Shown here: positions 1 to 4,899 of the stretch, in pieces
Layout of the letters: each line of letters begins with the position of its first letter
Position numbering within the stretch: the stretch's first letter is position 1
DNA from: Thermoplasmata archaeon
GTDB taxonomy: Archaea > Thermoplasmatota > Thermoplasmata > Lutacidiplasmatales > UBA184
NCBI GenBank assembly: GCA_030040035.1
Contig: JASHUJ010000052.1
Span: 1-6,425, forward strand
Direction of reading: 5' to 3'
DNA: 6,425 bases
The notes under the pieces: generated by a model
What the model saw: the letters and a program-made list of their open reading frames with translations, nothing else
Told to the model about the DNA's origin: nothing
Database searches by the model: none
Translations under genes and position numbers: made by a program

Positions 1-78
1 TCCCGCCACGATTACGTCCGGGCGCGGATCGAGGGGGCCCGCCGGGTCCTCGGAGTGCGCCCGAGCGACGACGCCTGA
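1..78 (+). CDS. C-terminal end of upstream gene, possibly Mre11 nuclease (partial)
   Basis: The reading frame is open from the first base to a TGA at 76-78 and encodes 25 residues ending in VLGVRPSDDA. It is Arg/Ala rich, like the neighbouring rad50, and the frame has the same strong G/C third-position preference. The piece carries no diagnostic motif, so the product cannot be read from it. The suggestion of Mre11, the Mn-dependent nuclease partner of Rad50, rests only on position: in archaea mre11 commonly lies directly upstream of rad50. Here only 12 bp separate the stop from the rad50 ATG, which supports co-transcription. Any other gene ending here would look the same. Confidence 0.5.
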   Translation, partial: SRHDYVRARIEGARRVLGVRPSDDA

Positions 79-80
79 TC

Positions 81-85
81 GAGGT
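81..85 (+). promoter_or_regulatory. Shine-Dalgarno of rad50
   Basis: GAGGT lies five bases before the ATG at 91, inside the 12-bp gap after the upstream stop codon. It matches the anti-Shine-Dalgarno end of archaeal 16S rRNA. It decides the start at 91 and indicates that rad50 is translated as an internal gene of an operon and not from a leaderless message. Confidence 0.7.
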
Positions 86-90
86 CGGAA

Positions 91-2724
91 ATGCAGCTGC
101 GCCGAGTACGGGTCCGGAACATCCGCAGCTACGAGGCCGCCGACGTCGCGTTCCCGACCGGGACGACCCTCCTCGCCGGCGACGTCGGGTCGGGCAAGAC
201 CAGCCTGCTCTACGCCATCGAGATGGCCCTGTTCGGGGGCGCAGAGGTCGATCCCGCCTATCTCGTCCGGCACGGGGCCGCCCACGCCGAGGTCGAGGTC
301 GAGCTCGAGGGCGACGGCCACCGCTACTGGATCCGACGACGGTTCCGCCGCGTGCAGCGTCGAGGACGGCCGGCGTTCGAACCGGAGCGGATCAGCTTCT
401 CGGTCGACGGCGCCACGACGCAGTACTCCGCGACCGAGCTCCGCCAGCGCGTGATCGAGCTGCTCGGATTTCCGGACAACCCCCGGCCCCAGGCCCACTC
501 GGAACTGTGGCGCTGGGCGGTCTACGTGCCCCAGGAGAAGATGCGGGAGATCCTCTCCGCGGATGCCCAGGAACGGCTCGAGACCGTCCGGCGCGCGCTG
601 GGGGTCGAGCGCTACCGGATCGCGGCGGAGAACGCGCAGGAGCTCGCGAGCGATCTCCGTCGGAGCGTGGCGGCCCGACGCGCCGAAGCGGAGCGGCTCG
701 CGCACCACGACCGCGACCACGCGGCCTGGGCCGCCGAGGCGGACCGGCTCCACCTCGACCGCTCGCGGCTCGCGGGCACGATCGCCGAGCGCTCGCACGA
801 CGTCGAAGTCGCCCGGGCCCGTCGGTCCGAGGCCGAGGGGGCGGTCCGAGAGATGGAAGGGCTGCGCACGGTCCGGGAAAGCTTGGGCCGCGAGGAGGCG
901 TCCGACGACCGAGCGCTCCGGGACGGCGACCGGGCGAGGGCCGAACGGTCGACCGAATTCGACCGGCTCACGTCGGAGGCCCGGGCGGCGCACGACGAGG
1001 CGGCCAATCTCGAGATCCATCAACGGGCCCGCGCGGACGCGGAGGTCGACCGCGATCGGGACCGCGTTCGACTCGACGAGTTGGCGCTCCCGCTCCGGCA
1101 GCTCGCGGAGGTCGGCGCCGAGTACGCCGCCACCGCCCGGGCGGCCTCCGAACTCCGGGTCCGGCTGTCCAGGGCCGAGAAGGAGGCGACGGCCGCCCGG
1201 GACCGGCGGGACGCGGTCCGGGCCGAGGGTCCGGCGCGCGAGCCGCCCGCGCCCACTCCGCTCTCGCTTCCGCTGCTCGACGAGCGACTCGCGGACGCCC
1301 GAGCGACGGAACGGAGCACGCTCGCCGCGCTGACGCTCGCCGATCGCTCGGTGACGGAGCTCGCGGAGCTCGTCTCCGCCGGAACGTGCCCTCGCTGCGG
1401 CCAGCCCGTGCGCGCCGCCGAGTTCGCGCCCCACCGGGCCGAGGCCGAGCGCGACCGGGACACGGCGCGCGCCGCCCATGCCGAGGCCGAGGCCGGGCTC
1501 GCGCGCCTCGAGGACGAGCGGAAGGCGCGCGAACGCTACGAGCGGTCGCTCGAACGCTGGACCGAGATCGAGAAGCGCCGGGCGATGGCGGACCGCGCGG
1601 TGGAGGCCGCGGAATCGGAACTCGCGGCCGCACGGACCGCGACCGCCTCGGCGGACGAGGCGCTGGCCCGCTGCGACGGGCGACGGACCGAGCTCGCGGG
1701 CGCGGAAGCCGAAGAACATGCCGCCCGCTCGGCGCTCGACGCGGCGGAGCGGCACTTGCGCGAGACCAACGGAGTCCTCGACCGGTCGGTGCGCGCCGCG
1801 GAACGACTCGGGGCGATCGAAGCGGCCCGCGCCGCGATCTCGTCGGAACTCCGCCGACGGGCGGAGGAGCTCGAGGCGCTCCGCCACCGGCGCGAGGAGC
1901 GCCGCGAACGGATCCTCGAATTGGACCGGGCGCTCGAGGCCGCATCCGCTCGCGCGGATTCGCTCGCGCAGGCCGAACGGCTCCTGTCCGAGGCCGAAAC
2001 GGCGTTCGCGGACGAACAGCGCGTCCTGGTGCGCGTCGACACCCGCCTCGACGAAGCCGCCCGACGCCTCGAGGAGGCCGAACGCGGCCGGGCCGAGCGC
2101 GCCGAACTCGTCCGCGAAGCGGACGACCTCGCGGCCAAGGCGGCCTGGGTCAGCGGCCCGTTCCGCTCGGCCCTGCTCGCGATGGAGCAGGAGCTCCTCG
2201 CGAACGCCCAGGCCGCGTTCGAACGCAGCTTCGCCCGCTACTTTGCGTCGCTCGTCGACGATCCGGCGCTGCTCGCGCGAACGGACGCCGCGTTCACCCC
2301 GGCGGTGACGATCGAGGATGAGTGGACCCCCGCCGAGGCGCTGAGCGGCGGCGAGCGGACGAGCCTCGCGCTCGCGTTCCGGCTCGCGCTCGCCCACGTC
2401 GTCCGCTCGCTCGGGAGCCTGCGGCTCGAGACGATCCTCCTCGACGAGCCGACCGACGGGTTCTCCCCCGAGCAGGTCGTCCGGATGGGCGAGCTGCTCG
2501 ACGAGCTCGGCCTCCCCCAGGTCGTCCTCGTCTCCCACGAAGGCGAGCTCGCGGCGATCGCCGATCGGGTGCTCCGCGTGGAGAAGCGCGGCGGACGTTC
2601 CTCCGTTCTGCCGGCGGACGGAGCCATCGTCGAACCCTCGGCTCCCGAGGTGCCTTCGGAAGCGGAGCCCGCGACCGAGCCGTCGCCCCGAGCACCTCCC
2701 CGGCGCCGGCGCGCGGTCCGCTAG
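91..2724 (+). CDS. rad50: Rad50 DNA double-strand break repair ATPase
   Basis: This encodes Rad50, the SMC-like ABC ATPase that pairs with Mre11 to tether and process DNA ends. At 877 residues it has the length usual for archaeal Rad50 and is shorter than bacterial SbcC. The N-terminal ATPase half has Walker A GDVGSGKT at residues 30-37 and a Q-loop in VYVPQEKM (Gln148). From about 160 to 720 the chain is almost all Ala/Arg/Glu/Leu, read as the two arms of an antiparallel coiled coil. Near its middle is the zinc hook C433-P-R-C436, through which two Rad50 molecules dimerise by sharing a zinc ion. The C-terminal half has the ABC signature LSGGE at 751-755, Walker B ILLDEP with D785 and E786, and the switch histidine in VSHE (His816). 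After Walker B the sequence reads TDGFSPEQ in place of the more usual D-loop with an Asp; I believe this variant occurs in other archaeal Rad50 proteins. The last 35 or so residues are a Pro/Glu-rich, Arg-ending tail, probably disordered. The identification is secure. Confidence 0.96.
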   Translation: MQLRRVRVRNIRSYEAADVAFPTGTTLLAGDVGSGKTSLLYAIEMALFGGAEVDPAYLVRHGAAHAEVEVELEGDGHRYWIRRRFRRVQRRGRPAFEPERISFSVDGATTQYSATELRQRVIELLGFPDNPRPQAHSELWRWAVYVPQEKMREILSADAQERLETVRRALGVERYRIAAENAQELASDLRRSVAARRAEAERLAHHDRDHAAWAAEADRLHLDRSRLAGTIAERSHDVEVARARRSEAEGAVREMEGLRTVRESLGREEASDDRALRDGDRARAERSTEFDRLTSEARAAHDEAANLEIHQRARADAEVDRDRDRVRLDELALPLRQLAEVGAEYAATARAASELRVRLSRAEKEATAARDRRDAVRAEGPAREPPAPTPLSLPLLDERLADARATERSTLAALTLADRSVTELAELVSAGTCPRCGQPVRAAEFAPHRAEAERDRDTARAAHAEAEAGLARLEDERKARERYERSLERWTEIEKRRAMADRAVEAAESELAAARTATASADEALARCDGRRTELAGAEAEEHAARSALDAAERHLRETNGVLDRSVRAAERLGAIEAARAAISSELRRRAEELEALRHRREERRERILELDRALEAASARADSLAQAERLLSEAETAFADEQRVLVRVDTRLDEAARRLEEAERGRAERAELVREADDLAAKAAWVSGPFRSALLAMEQELLANAQAAFERSFARYFASLVDDPALLARTDAAFTPAVTIEDEWTPAEALSGGERTSLALAFRLALAHVVRSLGSLRLETILLDEPTDGFSPEQVVRMGELLDELGLPQVVLVSHEGELAAIADRVLRVEKRGGRSSVLPADGAIVEPSAPEVPSEAEPATEPSPRAPPRRRRAVR
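2721..2724. other. Shared CTAG: convergent stop codons of rad50 and the aldo/keto reductase
   Basis: The palindrome CTAG supplies TAG on the plus strand (2722-2724, rad50) and TAG on the minus strand (2721-2723, aldo/keto reductase). The two convergent genes therefore overlap by four bases with no spacer. Any transcription terminator for either gene must lie inside the coding sequence of the other, so their transcripts should overlap antisense at the 3' ends. Confidence 0.9.
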
Positions 2725-3827
2725 CGAAAGAACCCCGAGAACTCGGCCTCGTCCCAGGGGGGTCGACCCGCGACCTCGAGGTTCTCGCTCAGATGCTCGG
2801 GGCGCTTCTGACCGATCAGCGGGGCCAGCGAACCCGGGGCCGAACGGGCGAACTGGATCGCAGTCTGGGCCGCGGTCAGGCCGTCGCGGGTCGGGCCGGC
2901 GCGGGCGAGCTGCCCCTGGACGAGCGGAACGCTCGTGAAGCAGCCGATCCCGAAGCGACGGGCCGCCTCGAAGAGGGTGCCGCGGGCCCCGGCCACGGGC
3001 TGGTTCCGCGCGCGGGCCGCCTCGGGCATCGCGAGGTTGAACGGGAACTGGACGAAGCGCATCCCGTGGTGCTCCCCGCCGATCCTTCGAGCGAGTCGAA
3101 CGACGTCCTCGAGCGCGAGATACGCGTCGCTCCCCGGCGGCCCCCGCAGGCAGTCCCAGGTCGCGAGTCCGTACGCGCCGAGCTGGCCGGAGTCCCGGAA
3201 CTGCTCGTAGAGCTCGAAGGCGCTCGCGAGACGATCGAAGAAGACGTCGCGGCCCACGCTCGGCAGCTGCGCGTCGGCCGCGTTGTGGAGGTAGAGGAGG
3301 TCGATGGTCTCGACGCCAAGATTCCGGCGGCTGCGATCGAACTGATCGGAGAGGTACGAGCGGCTCATCGCATGGCTCCCGTCGACGATGTCCTCGGGAG
3401 AGAGGATGCCGCGGTCGATCAGCTCCGACGCGACCCACTGATCGGGAGGGATCTTCGCCTCGGCGTCGGGGGCGAGGTAGCCGTTCTTCGTCGCGAGGAA
3501 GACGGACGCGCGCCCGACATCACCGGCCCCGACGACGCGGGCGAGGGCCCGGCCGACGCTGCGCTCGGCTCGCTGGTACCGGTAGTTGATGGCTGTGTCG
3601 AGGACGTTGACGCGTCCCGAGGTGAGGCAGATGGTGACCGCCTGCTCGACCGCGAGATCGGTGGGCGCATCCAGCGCTCCGATGTAGGTCCCGAGACCTA
3701 ACGACGAAACGACCAGGCCCCCGGGCGCTTCTCGGAAGTGCGCGGCGGGCAAACGTCGGTCCCGGACGGCGCGCTCCCGGAACGACCCGGTGTCTTCGGG
3801 AGTCGCCCGGCCCTCGAGTCGAGCCAC
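2721..3827 (-). CDS. Aldo/keto reductase family oxidoreductase
   Basis: This is a member of the aldo/keto reductase superfamily, soluble TIM-barrel enzymes that reduce carbonyls with NAD(P)H. From the GTG at 3827 it has 368 residues. All four catalytic-tetrad residues are visible: Asp77 and Tyr82 in LDTAINY, Lys114 in FLATKN, and His181 in DLLYLHN. The N-terminal barrel strand is seen in GLVVSSLGLGTYIG, and the cofactor-side C-terminal segment in APLIGQKRPEHLSENL. The substrate cannot be deduced. The frame stays open to an ATG at 3959, which would add 44 Pro/Arg-rich residues. I prefer GTG 3827 because homologous-looking sequence (GRATPEDTGSFRER) begins just after it, a TATA-like box sits about 26 bp before it, and the longer form would overlap the small ORF at 3934. 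There is no Shine-Dalgarno before the GTG, consistent with a leaderless message. It stands alone between convergent rad50 and a divergent small ORF, so context gives no pathway. Confidence 0.9.
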   Translation of the reverse strand: MARLEGRATPEDTGSFRERAVRDRRLPAAHFREAPGGLVVSSLGLGTYIGALDAPTDLAVEQAVTICLTSGRVNVLDTAINYRYQRAERSVGRALARVVGAGDVGRASVFLATKNGYLAPDAEAKIPPDQWVASELIDRGILSPEDIVDGSHAMSRSYLSDQFDRSRRNLGVETIDLLYLHNAADAQLPSVGRDVFFDRLASAFELYEQFRDSGQLGAYGLATWDCLRGPPGSDAYLALEDVVRLARRIGGEHHGMRFVQFPFNLAMPEAARARNQPVAGARGTLFEAARRFGIGCFTSVPLVQGQLARAGPTRDGLTAAQTAIQFARSAPGSLAPLIGQKRPEHLSENLEVAGRPPWDEAEFSGFFR

Positions 3828-3848
3828 TCCGGGCCCGGGCCGAGGCCG

Positions 3849-3856
3849 TACAAAAG
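3849..3856 (-). promoter_or_regulatory. TATA-like box of the aldo/keto reductase
   Basis: Read on the minus strand this is CTTTTGTA, an A/T-rich island in otherwise GC-rich DNA. Its centre is 26 bp upstream of the GTG at 3827, the spacing expected between an archaeal TATA box and the transcription start. That would put the transcript start at the GTG itself, a leaderless message. It is a weak TATA match and I see no clear purine-rich BRE next to it. Confidence 0.45.
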
Positions 3857-3909
3857 CGGACCGAACCGGCCCACGAGCGGAGCCGCGCGCGGCACGTTGA
3901 AGAAGGGGG

Positions 3910-3921
3910 CCCGCATGCGGG
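3910..3921. repeat. 12-bp perfect palindrome upstream of the small ORF
   Basis: CCCGCATGCGGG is a perfect palindrome lying 12 bases before the ATG of the 38-codon ORF, between the divergent starts of that ORF and the aldo/keto reductase. It could be an operator, but no convincing TATA box accompanies it on the plus strand. In DNA this rich in G and C a few 12-bp palindromes are expected by chance in a window of this size. Confidence 0.35.
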
Positions 3922-3933
3922 TCTCCCTCGGCG

Positions 3934-4050
3934 ATGCCCCGGCGCAAGTACGGCCGCATGCAGAAACCGATCCCGCCGGTTCCGCGGGAGAAATGCCGAC
4001 TGTGCCGCCTGAAACGTCCCTGTCCGATCCATTCCCGGCTCGAACGGTGA
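3934..4050 (+). CDS. Small basic zinc-finger-like protein, 38 residues (candidate)
   Basis: An ATG at 3934 opens a 38-codon frame ending at TGA 4048-4050, too short for usual gene calling. The peptide starts MPRRKYGRMQ and has 13 Arg or Lys residues. It ends in KCRLCRLKRPCPIHSRLER, a C21-x2-C24-x5-C30-x2-H33 arrangement that could bind one zinc ion. I do not recognise a family. The CxxC...CPI string loosely recalls the N-terminal cysteine cluster of archaeal Nre repair proteins, but those are roughly ten times longer and nothing here continues the match. There is no in-frame start upstream before a stop at 3898, no clear Shine-Dalgarno and no good TATA box, so expression is unproven. It diverges from the aldo/keto reductase and converges on the ferredoxin gene. 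The regular metal-ligand spacing and basic character argue for a real gene; its length and missing signals argue against. Confidence 0.45.
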   Translation: MPRRKYGRMQKPIPPVPREKCRLCRLKRPCPIHSRLER

Positions 4051-4077
4051 GGGATCGACTCCCGCCGGGCCCGTTCG
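4041..4077. repeat. Inverted repeat with nested stem at the end of the small ORF
   Basis: CGAACGG at 4041-4047 is repeated in inverted form as CCGTTCG at 4071-4077. Inside the 23-nt loop, GGGA (4051-4054) can pair with TCCC (4060-4063). The structure spans the stop codon of the small ORF, in a convergent intergenic stretch where transcripts from both sides should end. There is no T-rich tract, which archaeal terminators normally use, so a terminator role is only possible. Confidence 0.3.
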
Positions 4078-4080
4078 GAC

Positions 4081-4094
4081 GGGGCGCTCGCCCC
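4081..4094. repeat. Short GC hairpin downstream of the ferredoxin gene
   Basis: GGGGC-GCTC-GCCCC forms a five-base-pair stem with a four-base loop, lying 26 bases beyond the ferredoxin stop on the minus strand. No T tract follows on either strand. It may stabilise mRNA 3' ends, or be a chance feature of GC-rich sequence. Confidence 0.25.
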
Positions 4095-4120
4095 GGGACG
4101 CGAAGTTCCGCCCGCGGCGA

Positions 4121-4321
4121 TCAGTCACGACGGCGCAGCCGGCCGCGTACGGGCCGTCCGCCCGAGATCGCTCCGACGGGGCAGTAGGGCACGCACCAAC
4201 CGCATTCCGTGCAGTTCGGGAGCACCTTGAGCTGGGTCCGCGTCAACTCGAGGGCGTTCGGCGGACAGACTCCGGTGCACAGGCCGCAGAGCACGCAGAC
4301 GTCGGGGTCGACGACGACCAT
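4121..4321 (-). CDS. Small 2x[4Fe-4S] ferredoxin
   Basis: A 66-residue bacterial-type ferredoxin, a soluble electron carrier with two 4Fe-4S clusters. The two motifs are C9-x2-C12-x2-C15-x3-C19-P and C37-x2-C40-x2-C43-x3-C47-P, so in the usual crossed arrangement each cluster takes its fourth ligand from the other motif. The spacing between the halves is compact and there is no extra zinc-binding or long loop domain. The last 12 residues are Arg rich. ATG 4321 is the natural start because the cluster motif begins eight residues in. It lies 50 bp downstream of the sufU stop on the same strand and probably shares its transcript; I see no TATA box in the gap and only a weak Shine-Dalgarno. Its neighbours suggest a role in, or dependence on, Fe-S assembly, but its redox partner cannot be told from sequence. 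Confidence 0.93.
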   Translation of the reverse strand: MVVVDPDVCVLCGLCTGVCPPNALELTRTQLKVLPNCTECGWCVPYCPVGAISGGRPVRGRLRRRD

Positions 4322-4340
4322 GCCGTCTCAACCCCGTGCG

Positions 4341-4354
4341 CGACCCATGGGTCG
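4341..4354. repeat. 14-bp perfect palindrome between sufU and ferredoxin genes
   Basis: CGACCCATGGGTCG is a perfect palindrome in the 50-bp spacer, 19 bases before the ferredoxin ATG. As RNA it can fold as CGACC-CATG-GGTCG, a five-pair stem with a tetraloop. It could be a regulator site or an intercistronic hairpin that sets relative expression. About one such palindrome is expected by chance in a window of this size and GC content. Confidence 0.4.
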
Positions 4355-4371
4355 GCGGTCGGCGGCCGAGA

Positions 4372-4764
4372 TCACGTTGCCGCCGCGGCAGCCTCGGGGT
4401 GGAGGGCCCGGCCCAGTGCCACGTATCCGGTGAGCGCGCACTTGACCCGCACCGGCGACAACGGGATCCCGAGCATCTGGAGCACGTCGTCCCGGGTCAG
4501 TCGTCCGGCATCCTCGAGCGAGATCCCCTGCAGCTTCTCGGTCAGCATCGAAGCGCTGGCGACGCTGATCGCGCAGCCGTCGCCCTCGAACCGGACCTGA
4601 TCGATCTTGTGGGACGCCGGGTCGAGATGCAAGCGCAGGGTGATGTGGTCCCCGCAGAGCGGATTCGACTCTTCTCCCGTACGGTCGGCGGTCGCGAGGG
4701 GCCCGAAGTTCTTGGGAGAGCGGTAGTGCTGAAGGATGACCTCCTGGTACATGTCGTAGGCCAT
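4372..4764 (-). CDS. sufU: SufU/IscU-type iron-sulfur scaffold or sulfur-transfer protein
   Basis: A 130-residue protein of the NifU N-terminal (IscU/SufU) family, which accepts persulfide sulfur from a cysteine desulfurase and either builds a cluster or relays sulfur to SufBCD. The three conserved cysteines are present: C37 in NPLCGD with D39, C64 in GDGCAIS, and C109 in SPVRVKC. The third site has Arg106 and Lys108 as in SufU, where classical IscU has His next to the Cys. Yet only 44 residues separate C64 from C109, the IscU spacing; the roughly 20-residue insert of Bacillus-type SufU is absent. It is therefore a mixed type. The protein ends in a poly-Ala run. The frame is open far upstream, but homology begins at MAYDMYQEVILQHYRSPKNF, so ATG 4764 is chosen; ATG 4752 (Met5) is an alternative. 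A TATA box at 4801-4806 predicts a leader of about 13 nt. It diverges from a SufB/D gene, consistent with sulfur delivery to a SUF machine. No desulfurase gene is in the window. Confidence 0.93.
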   Translation of the reverse strand: MAYDMYQEVILQHYRSPKNFGPLATADRTGEESNPLCGDHITLRLHLDPASHKIDQVRFEGDGCAISVASASMLTEKLQGISLEDAGRLTRDDVLQMLGIPLSPVRVKCALTGYVALGRALHPEAAAAAT

Positions 4765-4790
4765 CGGAACCGCGCCCCGTCGAAAGCCAC

Positions 4791-4800
4791 CGTTGCAACG
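4791..4800. promoter_or_regulatory. Palindrome next to the sufU TATA box, operator candidate
   Basis: CGTTGCAACG is a perfect 10-bp palindrome abutting the sufU TATA box on its downstream side, between the box and the predicted transcript start near 4777. A protein bound here would block polymerase recruitment, the common mode of archaeal repressors. The GTTGCAAC core differs from the inverted repeat at the sufB/D promoter, so one shared regulator is not obvious. Confidence 0.4.
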
Positions 4801-4806
4801 TATAAA
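4801..4806 (-). promoter_or_regulatory. TATA box of the sufU-ferredoxin operon
   Basis: Reads TTTATA on the minus strand, a good archaeal TATA box in GC-rich surroundings. Counting about 26 bp from its centre puts the transcript start near 4777, about 13 nt before the ATG at 4764. Confidence 0.7.
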
Positions 4807-4870
4807 TCGGAGCCGTGACGCGCGCGTGACCGGGGAGCGGCACCGAAAGTTCCCTCGCTGCCCGTCCATG

Positions 4871-4876
4871 TTATAA
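4871..4876 (+). promoter_or_regulatory. TATA box of sufB/D
   Basis: TTATAA on the plus strand, centred about 26 bp upstream of the ATG at 4900. This is the expected TATA-to-start spacing if transcription begins at the ATG, so the message is predicted to be leaderless. There is also no Shine-Dalgarno before the ATG. This supports 4900 as the true start. Confidence 0.75.
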
Positions 4877-4877
4877 C

Positions 4878-4891
4878 CACACCTCGGTGTG
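4878..4891. promoter_or_regulatory. Inverted repeat between TATA box and start of sufB/D, operator candidate
   Basis: CACACC-TC-GGTGTG has perfect six-base arms around a two-base centre. It occupies about -22 to -9 relative to the predicted transcript start, directly after the TATA box. This is a typical repressor site in archaea and fits control of Fe-S assembly by an iron- or cluster-sensing regulator. No regulator gene is visible in the window, and I cannot match the site to a known family consensus. Confidence 0.5.
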
Positions 4892-4899
4892 TAAATCCG

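Noticed and set aside
1375..1410. CPRCGQ in the rad50 coiled coil as a separate zinc-finger domain or gene fusion
   Set aside because: Its central position and CxxC form are those of the normal Rad50 zinc hook.
968..1945. Antisense open frames inside rad50
   Set aside because: Low-complexity Arg/Pro/Ala sequence expected opposite a GC-rich coiled-coil gene; no start signals or motifs.
2440..2475. Non-canonical D-loop (TDGFSPEQ) as a sign of a defective Rad50
   Set aside because: Walker A, Q-loop, signature, Walker B and switch His are all intact, and I believe this D-loop form occurs in other archaeal Rad50 proteins.
2322..3701. Long plus-strand open frame running through the end of rad50 and antisense to the aldo/keto reductase
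   Set aside because: It is Arg/Ala/Gly-rich shadow coding forced by high GC, with no family motif, and both strands already carry genes with clear catalytic motifs.
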